64,000 bases of DNA from Calothrix sp. PCC 7507 (GCF_000316575.1 NC_019682.1:1426001-1490000); one strand, 5' to 3'; counted from the first letter of the stretch, positions 51,278 through 61,827 are shown. Numbers and translations: made by a program. The notes: a model not told the origin generated them from the sequence alone.

Positions 51278-53668
51278 TTATTCAAAGAAGCGATAAACTT
51301 TGCTGTAAACCACATTACCTACCCAAATGACACCCCAAGGTGTGATTAATGCAATGATTGCGGGTACAAGTGGTATCCACCCACCCAGACTAAAAATACT
51401 CCAGCATGTTGTGTATAAACTCAAGCTAAATACACTGAGTAGTAAGCCCTGGTGTAGTGAGATTTTGACTCGCAAAACAACGGCACTTCCAGTCAAAGCC
51501 CAGCAAAATACCCACAAAATATTAATCCACTGTGGTAGCCACCATAACATCGGTCTGTGGTCTACAGCGGTGCTGAGTAATTGGCTGACAACATGGCTGT
51601 GGATGTGAAGCGATCGCATTTCACCATAGGGTGTCTGATGCGGATCTTTGACGCTGGCTGCAACTACACCAATTAGAACAACTCTATTTTTCACCCAGTT
51701 TGGATCAAAGCGATCGCTATCTGCATTTAAAATATCTCTGAGGGTGACTTGTTGAGCAATATGTAGGGGATCTGGGGTGTGGCGATAATTAATCAGCAGT
51801 TGGTTCCCCCGTGCATCCAGATTTTGATACCCACCACTATGTTTTTCTAAACGCTTGATGACTACTGAACCAATTTTCCAATTATCTTTAAAGGTTGTTA
51901 CGGGAATTTTATGGGCATTGAAATATTGATATGCTATTTGCCAGCTAAAGGAATATTGCGTATGACAAATAGAAGTCTCAGCTAGAGGATTTTCGCTGCG
52001 GGATAAGAGATAGCGACGGACTGTTTTATCTTGGTTGTTGGTTTGCGGTTGATCGTCATATAGGTCAACAAAACCTACTTGAATATTGGGATTTTGAGAT
52101 GGAGGTGCAATACTTTGTTCTAAACTGTTATTGAAGGTGCAGACAGCAGTTAGATTCTGGTGTTTCTGGAAATAGTTAATGAGCGTTTTATGATTAGATA
52201 TATCATTAATTGGTACTGGTGAATCGCGGACAATATTCAAACCAATAGCGGCAGGTTGATATTTCTGTAATTTATCTAAGAGTCTAATTATTATAGCATC
52301 TGGTAGTGGATAACCATAGGTGTGGATATCTTTTTCATCTGCACCAATAATTAATAGACGACTATCTTCTAATTCAGGCGATCGCATTTTCATAATATGA
52401 TCAAAAGCCTGAACTTCCCAAGTTTGCAACATCCCAAAATGCCGCATTCCTGTCACCACAATAGTAACAACAAAACTCATAAATAAAGCCGTTTTAAAAT
52501 TGCTACTTAATTTATGTTTTGAATGTTGCTTTAATTGCTGATTTTTACCTTTTAAATTTTCCCATTTAGGTGATATTTCTGCTGGATTTTGGCAAATTAC
52601 CGGTAACCAACTGGCTGCTGGAAATTCAGCTTCTAAACCCTGTAATTTCTCCCGCGCCTGTCTCACGGCTAAATAAAATGATTGACCATCAGCAAAGTTT
52701 TTGAGAAAATACTTCAAAAACTCTTGTGCTACTCTATCTGGTACTCTTTCCCGCATAACAATTATTTGGGGAATATGTAAATCATCTAGTTTTTGAGCTA
52801 ATGCTAATCCATGACAAGAGTTAAAGATTGCTATTTGCAAACCATTTTGGAGAGCTTTTTTTAGAGCATTATTCAACTGATAAATATTTATATATTCATT
52901 TTTATTTAAATGTAAATAACCAGTATTGTCTTCAGAACTACTATAGCTATGACCTGCAAAAAATAGAATATCCCATCCTGATTTATCCCAAAGCAATGTG
53001 TTTAATTCTGAATATTTTGGTTCTACGATAAATACTGTTTTAGCATCTGGCAAACTCTCCAACATCCTTCTATCAGCATCAATATCAATTCCTTGACTGT
53101 CTCCTAAAATAGCCAATATTTTTACTTGATTGGTATACTTTTTGTTAGAAGTTTTAGGTTCAAATTCGATAGCACTTAAACCTATTTCTGCTTTGGGATA
53201 ATCACTAAAAAACTGCCAAAGATGCCAGGGTAATTCCCTCAGCAAAATATCTTCAGTTTGAATAATGAAACGGATTTCATCGTCAATGCTCAACTGCATT
53301 CGTAATTGACGCTCAACGTGGCGAAACTCTTCAGCATCAAGCCAAATATCAATCTGTTTTTGTAACTGATCACATACTTGATAAAAATCAACATCAGAAA
53401 CATGAGTCACATCAGCATCATCAATTTGAATATCTTCATCATGGCGCTGAGACTGACGCAAACCTATATTTATATAGCGAGATTCATAGATTAATTTATA
53501 TAATAATTGCCAGCGACGATATAAGTCGAGAAGAGTTGGATTTTCAGGTAAACTACCTGAAAATTGCCTCCATTTCAAATTATTTTCCTCTTGTAGCTGA
53601 ACAGTCACAAAGGAGAAGCCTAAGTGCAAGTCACCTTTTCCTAGGTTTAAAATAACTGACTTACTCAT
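51278..53668 (-). CDS. CHAT-CHASE2 membrane sensor
   Basis: A 796-residue protein. The N-terminal 360 residues carry a CHAT domain with ILFFAGHSYSSSEDN (His) and IAIFNSCHGLALA (Cys). A membrane helix (TALFMSFVVTIVVTGMRHFG) follows, then the CHASE2 domain: EVQAFDHIMKMRSPELEDSR, LLIIGADEKDIHTYGYPLPD, VRDSPVP, and NRVVLIGVVAASVKDPHQTP. Three more membrane helices end it. CHASE2 is an extracytoplasmic sensor, so a signal outside could switch a caspase-like protease inside. Its ATG overlaps the stop of the DUF1822 gene by four bases, which implies coupled translation. Confidence 0.88.
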   Translation of the reverse strand: MSKSVILNLGKGDLHLGFSFVTVQLQEENNLKWRQFSGSLPENPTLLDLYRRWQLLYKLIYESRYINIGLRQSQRHDEDIQIDDADVTHVSDVDFYQVCDQLQKQIDIWLDAEEFRHVERQLRMQLSIDDEIRFIIQTEDILLRELPWHLWQFFSDYPKAEIGLSAIEFEPKTSNKKYTNQVKILAILGDSQGIDIDADRRMLESLPDAKTVFIVEPKYSELNTLLWDKSGWDILFFAGHSYSSSEDNTGYLHLNKNEYINIYQLNNALKKALQNGLQIAIFNSCHGLALAQKLDDLHIPQIIVMRERVPDRVAQEFLKYFLKNFADGQSFYLAVRQAREKLQGLEAEFPAASWLPVICQNPAEISPKWENLKGKNQQLKQHSKHKLSSNFKTALFMSFVVTIVVTGMRHFGMLQTWEVQAFDHIMKMRSPELEDSRLLIIGADEKDIHTYGYPLPDAIIIRLLDKLQKYQPAAIGLNIVRDSPVPINDISNHKTLINYFQKHQNLTAVCTFNNSLEQSIAPPSQNPNIQVGFVDLYDDQPQTNNQDKTVRRYLLSRSENPLAETSICHTQYSFSWQIAYQYFNAHKIPVTTFKDNWKIGSVVIKRLEKHSGGYQNLDARGNQLLINYRHTPDPLHIAQQVTLRDILNADSDRFDPNWVKNRVVLIGVVAASVKDPHQTPYGEMRSLHIHSHVVSQLLSTAVDHRPMLWWLPQWINILWVFCWALTGSAVVLRVKISLHQGLLLSVFSLSLYTTCWSIFSLGGWIPLVPAIIALITPWGVIWVGNVVYSKVYRFFE

Positions 53669-54942
53669 TGCTGTGTAGATGCAAGTGTTTCAATTAAAAA
53701 TTCTTCAGTAATACTGAATTCATCAATAGTCACTTGGATTTTGAATATTTTCCCTGGAGAGCAAGTAAATCGCTTCAATTGAATGAAATTATCTTGAATA
53801 CGCGATTTAATTTCCTGAAGAATTACCTCTGATGGAGAAATTAAACCTAGTTTGATATGCTGTGGTAAGTAAGTTTGTCCTTTAGTGGGATGCAGTTGTA
53901 CGCGAACAGCTACTGTTCCAGTATCTTCTGGTGTAAAACCAACTAAAAGTGCAACTGATTGATTACTCAATTGCATTTCTAAATCAATGAGCTTGATACC
54001 TTCTACAGATACATCTCTGGCTGCTACCTCATGATTTCTAAAACTATAGACTAAATTTCCAGATTCTTGATTTAATAGTGCGTTGAGAGGTTGCCAACCA
54101 TCATCAAAGGTATTTTTGAACCAGTTACTTAATTTGTTTAATTTTGCTATGCTTTTTATTGTAAATTGACCCAGTCGTTTTTGATATAATTGCTGTCGCC
54201 ATTCCTGATTATTCAGCAATGCTGCCCATTTTGTAAAGGGTATATCGACTTGTAAACGTGGAGAGTAAATAGATATATCACCTAACAGTTCTAATAAATT
54301 TTGCACTTCAGTTGCAGATAAACTTGGTAATTCTGGGAATTTTGCACGCAATGGCTTTCCTCGTGTCACCTGCATAAGTGTGAGATTTTCGATTAACTGG
54401 TTCCTTGGTAATATATAAGTGCGATCGCGTGGATCATATTTGCTCAATTGTTTGATTTGAAAGTGTGTGGCAAACCCCTGTACTTTCAATCTACATTCAT
54501 CAGCATTTGCTTCTAAATCAACTTGTACACCTAAGTAATAGTCACCTACAAACGTGGGGATATCTATCCACTCTTGGGGAACACATAGTGATTCTGAATC
54601 TGTATTTTCGCTAGGGATAAGTATAATTCGCCGCTTACCAAAGTCAATCGCAGAACCATTGACTACTTCTAAAATGCTATGTAAGCCTTCTTCACTAGGA
54701 TAAATTGCTGTGGGTAACGCTTGATCTAAAAGTTGGTCATTCAAGTATGTTAAAAATGTATACAAGCACACACGATTCAGATAGGCGCTGTACCGCACGA
54801 TGGTATGAGAATGCTGTTGTGCATCTTTCCAGGCTTGCCGTTGTATAAGGGTGGGTATTTGCAGCAATAATTGGTTATTCAAAGTGATTTTTAATTCATT
54901 TTTATTGTATTGATAATACGATAAATTTGGATAACTCAGCAT
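53665..54942 (-). CDS. DUF1822 protein
   Basis: A 425-residue soluble protein. The middle section, with CVPQEWIDIPTFVGDYYLGVQ VDLE-type text and DPRDRTYILPRNQLIENLTL, and the C-terminal half with LIDLEMQLSNQSVALLVGFT and VAVRVQLHPTKGQTYLPQHI, are characteristic of DUF1822, which is found mainly in filamentous cyanobacteria. No catalytic motif can be named. It is the middle gene of a three-gene coupled operon: four bases separate it from the sigma-like gene and its stop overlaps the CHAT-CHASE2 start. It probably links the sigma-like protein to the sensor protease. Confidence 0.82.
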   Translation of the reverse strand: MLSYPNLSYYQYNKNELKITLNNQLLLQIPTLIQRQAWKDAQQHSHTIVRYSAYLNRVCLYTFLTYLNDQLLDQALPTAIYPSEEGLHSILEVVNGSAIDFGKRRIILIPSENTDSESLCVPQEWIDIPTFVGDYYLGVQVDLEANADECRLKVQGFATHFQIKQLSKYDPRDRTYILPRNQLIENLTLMQVTRGKPLRAKFPELPSLSATEVQNLLELLGDISIYSPRLQVDIPFTKWAALLNNQEWRQQLYQKRLGQFTIKSIAKLNKLSNWFKNTFDDGWQPLNALLNQESGNLVYSFRNHEVAARDVSVEGIKLIDLEMQLSNQSVALLVGFTPEDTGTVAVRVQLHPTKGQTYLPQHIKLGLISPSEVILQEIKSRIQDNFIQLKRFTCSPGKIFKIQVTIDEFSITEEFLIETLASTQQ

Positions 54943-54946
54943 ATTT

Positions 54947-56476
54947 TTATGTTGAAATTAACTGTTTAGATGGAGATGTAAAATTTTTATGCAGACTTTG
55001 ACTTTTTTTAGATAACCACATATCTAAAAATTTTTTAATCATTATGTCAATTTGTCTGAGTAATACAGTCTCTAATTCATGATTTATTTGATATAGTAAA
55101 TCATCTATTTTCTCTGGACTCAAATAAAGTTTTTTGACAATAGATTCAGCATCTATTTTTTGTCCATAATAAAGTCGTAATAAATTCTGAGATGCAGTGT
55201 TTAATTGTTTAATTGCAGCAACCAATGCTGTATGAATTAAATCAGAATCATCTGGAGTTTCATAATTAAACTCCAACCACATTTTTACGTACTTTGCAAC
55301 CCATTTTTGTGGTTGTTTTAATTTAAATATTACATTAATTAGTTTTCGCTCAATGGTTTGTAGACGACGTGCGATCGCTCCTTGGGTGACTGCAAACTTT
55401 GCTGCAATTTGTTTCTGATTCCATCCCAATCCATAATAAAGATACAAAATCTCTTTTTGGTCATTATTAAGCATCAATAATTCCTGTTCCAATACAGTTT
55501 CTATTCGTTGACAAAGACTTTCTTTTTCAGATATATAATCTTCTATTTCGATGTAAAAAATTTCATAATGGCTAACCGCTTCTATAGATTCTAGAGAAAT
55601 ACTCGGGGTAATTGACTGGGGATAATTCCGCAAAGCAATAATACAGGTTTCCATCCATCTTTGTATTTCTTCCCCACTTACTTCCTTACTAACTGCAACT
55701 TGATGCGGCGCTATAGCTAGCAGCTTTTCAGCATTGTAATATTGTGCTGCTTCTTGAAAGTCATTACTATCTGGTTCTAGCCAACGTTGTCCACTGCGAG
55801 TTGCAGGATTTTGGATTTTATTGAATTGATAAATTTGTTTAAAATATTTACGTGCAAACAAAAATCTGGAAACATCTGGTTCATATTTGCCATACCTAAT
55901 TAGTGATTCCTTAAGTTCTTTGTTACTTTTTTTGCACAACAATCGCCATTTAGAAAATTTAGCGATCGCACCTTCATCTTTGATGCTTTTTCGCAAAACT
56001 TCAGTCATATAAGTATAAAGTGGCGCATGATGGGGATCATACTTTGCCAAAATTGCCGGAAATTTCACTGGATCGTAAACTAAGCACCGCGCAAAAAAAA
56101 TATATTCTTCCCAACACTTGTATTTATTCTCTTTCCATACTTGTGAAGCAGCGCGATAACAACTTTCTTCACAATACAGACTTAAATGCTTCCATGCTTT
56201 TTGTATGCGGTTCTCAGGTTCCCAACTCTGTTTCAATGGCGAGCTATTTAGCACCATATCAAGCCAGAATTCTACTATATCTTGCTCACTTCCTTGATTT
56301 AATAGTGCGCTAAATTTGTCATGTCGAGTTTTATATAAATCAATATTGCGTTGTAAATATGGTTCGGATTTCCACTGAATCGCTGTATGACTAATTGAGT
56401 TTTCTAGAGTCATATACATAGAGAATCGATCAACAAAGTGCTGAAGGTTAGGCAAGGTCGGTATCTGATTTAACAT
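54947..56476 (-). CDS. Sigma-70-like regulator with an unusual N-terminal part
   Basis: A 509-residue protein. Residues about 330-375 look like sigma region 4: LNNDQKEILYLYYGLGWNQK followed by QIAAKFAVTQGAIARRLQTI, a helix-turn-helix. A second similar section (LNTASQNLLRLYYGQKIDAE) near residue 440 repeats the pattern. The N-terminal 300 residues are helical with WRLLCKKSNKELKESLIRYG and have no clear regions 1-2, though a degenerate region 2 may be present. It is the first gene of the operon with DUF1822 and CHAT-CHASE2. It may be a dedicated transcription factor controlled by the sensor, for example by proteolysis. Confidence 0.7.
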   Translation of the reverse strand: MLNQIPTLPNLQHFVDRFSMYMTLENSISHTAIQWKSEPYLQRNIDLYKTRHDKFSALLNQGSEQDIVEFWLDMVLNSSPLKQSWEPENRIQKAWKHLSLYCEESCYRAASQVWKENKYKCWEEYIFFARCLVYDPVKFPAILAKYDPHHAPLYTYMTEVLRKSIKDEGAIAKFSKWRLLCKKSNKELKESLIRYGKYEPDVSRFLFARKYFKQIYQFNKIQNPATRSGQRWLEPDSNDFQEAAQYYNAEKLLAIAPHQVAVSKEVSGEEIQRWMETCIIALRNYPQSITPSISLESIEAVSHYEIFYIEIEDYISEKESLCQRIETVLEQELLMLNNDQKEILYLYYGLGWNQKQIAAKFAVTQGAIARRLQTIERKLINVIFKLKQPQKWVAKYVKMWLEFNYETPDDSDLIHTALVAAIKQLNTASQNLLRLYYGQKIDAESIVKKLYLSPEKIDDLLYQINHELETVLLRQIDIMIKKFLDMWLSKKSQSLHKNFTSPSKQLIST

Positions 56477-56846
56477 TTTGACCTGATTGGCACACGCTTT
56501 TAAGGGGTTTTTTATGGATTTTTACTTAATCGACCGTATAAAAAATATCCCTAAATTGGTGTGATCTAAAACACTGTCAATCACCGTTAAAACTAGTAGC
56601 AAGGTTAACTAGAGCGCAGTTACATAAGTTTTATCCTGTATTAAGCTTCCAGAACTAGGGCATAAGATCGATACCAGAGGTATTTGTTACTACTTTAATA
56701 TTGGGGCGATCGTAGACTATTTATGCGGTCAGGTTTTTTTCTGACCAAACAGATGTAGATAACGCCAAGGACGAACCCACAGGGTAGACTGATGTTTACC
56801 TATGGTTTAATTTCAAAAACCTCGACTTATGTAATAAATCTTATAT

Positions 56847-58661
56847 TTACCCGGACTTGCTTAATAAACTATCTTTCTGTGGAAACTGAATACTATATAA
56901 ATGAGCGTACCTTCCACCTTTAGCAATTAATTCATCATGGGTTCCTACTTCGACAATGCTACCTTGTTCAATAACTAGAATTAAATCAGCATTCTGGATC
57001 GTTGAAAGTCGATGAGCAATTACTAAACTAGTCCGACCTTTAAATAGTCTTGATAAAGACTCTTGAATTAGACGTTCAGACTCAGTATCTAGAGCAGAAG
57101 TAGCCTCATCCAAAAGGATAATCTGAGGATTCTTCAGTAAAACTCTGGCAATAGCTAAACGCTGCTTTTGACCACCAGATAAATTTACCCCACGCTCACT
57201 AATTATAGAATTATAACCATCAGGAAAACTCATAATAAAATCATGTGCATTAGCTGCTCTAGCTGCTGCTTCAATCTCTAAATCTGTAGCGTCTAACTTT
57301 CCGTAAGCAATATTATCACGCACAGTGCCGTATAAAAGTAAAGTTTCTTGAGAAACAATTCCTATATGCTTTCTTAGTGATTCTTGGGTTAAGTCTTTCA
57401 CATCATATTTATCAATCAAAATCTTTCCCTGTTGCGGGTCATAAAAACGAGCGGCTAATTTTAAAACAGTACTTTTACCCGCACCCGATGAACCTACTAA
57501 AGCAACTCTCATTCCTGGTCGAATTTCTAAATTAAAGTCATGGATAACTCTTTCATTGTTATAAGCAAACTCTACATTTTCAAATTTGATTCTCCCCAGC
57601 ACAGATTCTAGGTTCGCCGCATCTTCTTTTTCCATCACCTCTGGCTGAGTATCTAAAATTTCAAATGTTCTATCTAATGCTACGACAACCCTTTGCAATA
57701 AATTAATTACTTTACTAAAACGCCTAATGGGTTGATTCATTTGATTAATGTATGCCAGAAAAGCTGCTAATTCACCAATTGTCAAACGACCTACCATTAC
57801 TTCCCAAGCACCAAATACCAGCACAATCAAGCTACTAAGATTATTTAAAATATCAATTAGAGGAAAGAATATAGACCAAAGACGCACAGCATGAATATTC
57901 GCATCCATATAGTTACGACTTTGGTCTGAGAAACGATCGATTTCATATTTCTCATTACCAAAAGACTTAATAATATCAATATTAGATATAGTATCTTGCA
58001 GATGGTCATTTACTGCTGATGCTTGTGTCTGTACATCTAGATATGCGCTACGCATAGATAGACCAAAAACCTGCGTAAAATACACTATCAAAGGATAAGT
58101 AACTAATAGTAGGAGCGTCAGTTGCCAATCAGCACTAATTAGATAACCCAAAATCACCACAAAAGTAAAACTATCAGCCAGAATATCTGCAATATCAGCG
58201 GTGACTAAATTACCAACTGTGTTAACATTTTGAGACAACCTTGTCATCAAATCTCCGGTGCGTTGGCTATAGAAAAAGCTAATTGAAAGCTTTTGCAGAT
58301 GTTGATAAAGGTCTGTTCTGAGGTTATCAATTGTTCTCTGGCCAAATATGGACATCATATAACTACGACCAAAGTTTAATAACCCTATCAATAGGGAAAT
58401 TAATAGTATTGTTGCTGCTATCCAAGGTAATAGAGAAAATTCTTTTTCGGGGATAATAACATCAATTACATAGCGAGTAATTTGGGGAATAAGAATCTGT
58501 AGTAGTGAAAGACAGGCAATCATTCCCAAAGCTATTAATAAAGGTGATTTTTGCCGCCAAATATATTTGAATAACCGCTGACATAATATCTTAACTGTTG
58601 CTGTTTCTGGTAACTCGCCAGGGTCATTTGTGGCGACCTTAAGCACTAAGTCTGCTTTCAC
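56847..58661 (-). CDS. ABC exporter, fused permease and ATPase (MsbA type)
   Basis: A 604-residue protein. The N-terminal 340 residues hold six membrane helices of the type I exporter fold (LLIALGMIACLSLLQILIPQ onward). The ATPase has Walker A GSSGAGKST, Q-loop GIVSQETLLLYG, signature LSGGQKQRLAIARVLL, Walker B IILLDEATSALD and the H-loop IAHRLST. It is a half-transporter that should work as a homodimer to export lipids, polysaccharide precursors or peptides. It starts 15 bp after the glycosyltransferase-sulfotransferase gene and so forms an operon with it; the substrate may be the modified glycan or lipid. Confidence 0.92.
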   Translation of the reverse strand: MKADLVLKVATNDPGELPETATVKILCQRLFKYIWRQKSPLLIALGMIACLSLLQILIPQITRYVIDVIIPEKEFSLLPWIAATILLISLLIGLLNFGRSYMMSIFGQRTIDNLRTDLYQHLQKLSISFFYSQRTGDLMTRLSQNVNTVGNLVTADIADILADSFTFVVILGYLISADWQLTLLLLVTYPLIVYFTQVFGLSMRSAYLDVQTQASAVNDHLQDTISNIDIIKSFGNEKYEIDRFSDQSRNYMDANIHAVRLWSIFFPLIDILNNLSSLIVLVFGAWEVMVGRLTIGELAAFLAYINQMNQPIRRFSKVINLLQRVVVALDRTFEILDTQPEVMEKEDAANLESVLGRIKFENVEFAYNNERVIHDFNLEIRPGMRVALVGSSGAGKSTVLKLAARFYDPQQGKILIDKYDVKDLTQESLRKHIGIVSQETLLLYGTVRDNIAYGKLDATDLEIEAAARAANAHDFIMSFPDGYNSIISERGVNLSGGQKQRLAIARVLLKNPQIILLDEATSALDTESERLIQESLSRLFKGRTSLVIAHRLSTIQNADLILVIEQGSIVEVGTHDELIAKGGRYAHLYSIQFPQKDSLLSKSG

Positions 58662-58676
58662 TAAAAAATCCTCGAT

Positions 58677-60035
58677 TTAGCCATTAACAAATGGAAATGG
58701 TTGTTCTAAAATAGGTAACTCTAAAAATGGACATAGCTTTTCCCAGCCTTCTCCAGCATTAATATTAATGATGAGCAGGGAATCAGGACGCTTTTTAAAG
58801 TAGTTAACTACATTGTTGTAATGTAAATCATAAACATAAGAGAATCTGGATTCATTGAAAGTATAACTACCGTAAACAGCAACACGTAACATCCTTCTGA
58901 GAAACATGATATTTTCATTGCTGGGTAATCCTGTAAACATGGAAATACCAAAGTGATTGGCAACGGAGTGTAACCATGATTTTTTGTCGCAGATAGTGAG
59001 AATAAACTTACTACCTGGGAAAAGGTTATCTAACTGAGCATAAAAGGGAGCAACAGTAATATCTGTGATGCCATCAAACTCATACAGCAGAGAAAAATCA
59101 TATTTCCCTATCATCAGTTCTTGTAAAGTTACTTCATCATCTGGGCAGTGTGCTACATTAAATCCCAGCATATTTAATGCTAAATTCAGGTTGTTAGTAC
59201 CAGTGCAACTCAAGCCAATCCCAAAGATTTTACGAGGTTGCTGATTAAACTCCCTTTGGATATTAAGCTGTGCAGATAAATTCTCTATTTCTTGTAAAGT
59301 TAAAGGCTCTTTTTCTGGAATTTCTAGTTTAGTTAATTCATGAATACTAATCTCAGGTAATTTCTCAATAAATTTTGCTAACTCTTGCACAGATGAGTTT
59401 AATGCTAATTGCTGTCTAGCATATTCTACAGCATATTGAGCCACTTGGAAATCTTGATCGTGTGGTTGCAATAGCCAATTTTCTTGATAAGCTTTTAACT
59501 TTGCTTGGTGGTAATCAGTACGACTTCTCAGTTCTCTCAAAGCATATTTAATAAATATATCGTGATGAAATTGACAAAAGTCATGGAGGATTTTAAAAGA
59601 TTTAAAAACTTTGTTGACATTTAGCTGACTCATAGCTAAATCTCTGATTCTAGATTCTGGTCTGAGAAGATATTTAGGGTCATCCTGCGGCGGCTTAATT
59701 TTTTGCATGGCATTAACCACATCAATTTTGACGATGTGTACACCACAATGAACCTGTCCTCTAAATTTATCTCTGACATAACAGTCTATATAAGGTAAGT
59801 CATTTTCTTGCAGGAAAGCTGTCATATCTTCCATAATCAAACAATCAGCATCCATGAAAACGACTAAATCACATTCGTAGTTAATCCTGAGCATTTGCTG
59901 CACTGCTAAGGAAAAAGGTTTGATATTTTCAATAATATGCACTTGCTGAGGCTGGATATGTCTTATAGCTAGTTCTAAAGCAATTTTTGATGTTCTTTCT
60001 CCAACAGTTCTAAAAACCAAATCTATTTTTTTCAT
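58677..60035 (-). CDS. Glycosyltransferase-like plus sulfotransferase fusion
   Basis: A 452-residue protein. The N-terminal 230 residues resemble a GT-A glycosyltransferase: IDLVFRTVGERTSKIALELA and CDLVVFMDADCLIMED, where DAD is the metal-binding DxD. From about residue 267 it reads as a sulfotransferase: KIFGIGLSCTGTNNLNLALN is the PAPS 5'-phosphosulfate loop, followed by LNMLGFNVAHCPDDEVT, FPGSKFILTICDKKSWLHSV and IININAGEGWEKLCPFL. The loop usually reads GLSKTGTxSL; here the Lys is Cys and a Ser is Asn, so activity is uncertain. Paired with the ABC exporter downstream, it probably builds and ships a sulfated glycan or glycolipid. Confidence 0.75.
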   Translation of the reverse strand: MKKIDLVFRTVGERTSKIALELAIRHIQPQQVHIIENIKPFSLAVQQMLRINYECDLVVFMDADCLIMEDMTAFLQENDLPYIDCYVRDKFRGQVHCGVHIVKIDVVNAMQKIKPPQDDPKYLLRPESRIRDLAMSQLNVNKVFKSFKILHDFCQFHHDIFIKYALRELRSRTDYHQAKLKAYQENWLLQPHDQDFQVAQYAVEYARQQLALNSSVQELAKFIEKLPEISIHELTKLEIPEKEPLTLQEIENLSAQLNIQREFNQQPRKIFGIGLSCTGTNNLNLALNMLGFNVAHCPDDEVTLQELMIGKYDFSLLYEFDGITDITVAPFYAQLDNLFPGSKFILTICDKKSWLHSVANHFGISMFTGLPSNENIMFLRRMLRVAVYGSYTFNESRFSYVYDLHYNNVVNYFKKRPDSLLIININAGEGWEKLCPFLELPILEQPFPFVNG

Positions 60036-60862
60036 GCACAGTCAGATAATATCGAGATTGTGGTGTTCAGATCCCTGCCTTTTTATAGACACCTGTAGGG
60101 TGGCTTCCCGCAGGGTAGAAGTCGGATATCTCGCAGCCCAGCAAAATTAATGGGACAGACTCCTAGCGTTTGCAGAGCATATCCAAGTAAAGCTACTATA
60201 AAAGGCTTTTAGTGGCAGCAGATAAGTCTAGGAATGGTACAGTGTCTTCTCTAGTCTATCTAACGTCTCAAAAGACTGTTGAGTCTGAGCTTTGCTCTTG
60301 CGTAGGAATCTCTCTAGCACTAGTTAAAGCCAATAACATAGCTTTGAACTTTTGAAATATATACTAAGTTAGGTAATTTTTTTAGCACCCTTGCTTAGAT
60401 ATCTCCTCCTGATGGCATGTATCATCCAAATAATCACAAATAATTAAGTGATATTTGACATCCGTATACTGGACTTTACATCAACTTTATGAGTAAAATA
60501 CGGTAAGTACATCGGCTTACTGTGTTTACATGTAAAACCATAAAAAAACTGGTCAGGAGTTTAGCCTAGCAGAACAAGTGACCCATCAGCAGCTACGACA
60601 GCTGACTCAAGTGCGGTGCAAGTAGTCATGCAGTAACGACTCCAAGACAGTTTTTTGTTGTCAGGGAATTAATTCTACTAAAATCCTCAGATCAATCAAT
60701 CTCGGATTTCTCATTACTTGAAAAGGAAAAGAATCTACCACAAGGAGCTTTGTCTATCACTGGGCTGTAGTTTGCCTGCATTGCTGTATTTTAGCAGCCA
60801 AGCCCGAACTAACTTGTAGTTTGAGCTTGATAACATTGAAAACTCGTTTATGGACAAGGAGT
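60036..60862. other. Long intergenic region
   Basis: No gene larger than a scrap in 830 bp. A dispersed-repeat piece (GTAGGGTGGCTTCCCGCAGG) lies near 60096. A short open scrap near 60543-60628 reads KTGQEFSLAEQVTHQQLRQL without a start codon. The region separates divergent operons and should contain both promoters. Confidence 0.5.
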
Positions 60863-61660
60863 ATGCACTATTTGTTACTACCGCTCTTAAGCTTCTTTGT
60901 GGGCATTATTGTTGGGTTGACTGGAATTGGTGGGGCATCTTTGATTACTCCTATGCTGATTTTTGTGTTCCAGGTTCCGCCTTCTATTGCTGTGAGTTCT
61001 GATGTTGTAGCTGCCACTTTAATGAAGGTTGTCGGTAGCTACAAGCACTGGCAACAGAAAACCCTGGACTTAGAAGTCGTCAAATGGCTGGTATTTGGAA
61101 GTGTCCCCGGCTCTCTCTTTGGGGTAAGCATTTTGCACTTCATCCGCCGTACTGGTGAGGAGAATTTAGATAACATTCTGCTGAAGATGCTGGGAATGAT
61201 GATTTTGCTCGTCACATTATTAGCGTTAGTACAATTATTGCTGTTGACTTTTTTCCCCAAGTTCAATTTACCAGAACTGCCAAAGTTAGATTTAACAACT
61301 AATTTCGGTCGTTTACTCACAATCATTTTGGGAGCGGTGTTAGGCTGTTTGGTAGGACTGACTAGCGTGTCTTCTGGCTCAATGTTTGCCTTGGCATTAA
61401 TTGCCTTTTTCCGCCTTGATGCCCAGAAATTAGTCGGTACAGATATTTCTCAAGCAGCAATTTTATTGTTGTTTACCTCCCTCGGACATCTTAGCCTCGG
61501 AACAGTTGATTGGAGTCTAGTTGTGCCGATATGGTTAGGCTCAGTTCCTGGTGTATTACTGGGGGCAAAAATCTGTCAAATTGCTCCTCAACGCCCACTG
61601 CGATTTATTATCTACGCCATTTTGATGATGGTGAGTTGGAAGTTAGTTTATCAGGTGTAA
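60863..61660 (+). CDS. TauE/SafE-family anion permease, paralog 2
   Basis: A 265-residue protein from the ATG at 60863 (MHYLLLPLLSFFVG); an in-frame TTG at 60821 is the alternative. About eight membrane helices. The two family glycine-rich motifs are FFVGIIVGLTGIGGASLITP and LGAVLGCLVGLTSVSSGSMF. It differs from the permease at 30019 in the second motif (SVSSGS for GIGSGG), so the substrate may differ. It should export sulfite or another small anion. It lies near CadD paralogs and cysK, which suggests sulfur or thiophilic-metal handling. Confidence 0.85.
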   Translation: MHYLLLPLLSFFVGIIVGLTGIGGASLITPMLIFVFQVPPSIAVSSDVVAATLMKVVGSYKHWQQKTLDLEVVKWLVFGSVPGSLFGVSILHFIRRTGEENLDNILLKMLGMMILLVTLLALVQLLLLTFFPKFNLPELPKLDLTTNFGRLLTIILGAVLGCLVGLTSVSSGSMFALALIAFFRLDAQKLVGTDISQAAILLLFTSLGHLSLGTVDWSLVVPIWLGSVPGVLLGAKICQIAPQRPLRFIIYAILMMVSWKLVYQV

Positions 61661-61827
61661 GTAGGTGGGCGTAAATAATTATGGTTGGGATAAGGTAGGA
61701 GACAGAATACAGGAGGAAAGGGGATTTTAGCTTTGTTTACTTTTCTTGATATAGTTTGGTTTTATTGTGCCGACTTACTTAAGCTGCAATAAATCCAGTT
61801 GATAATCTGGGTTACTCTGCGTTTTCA

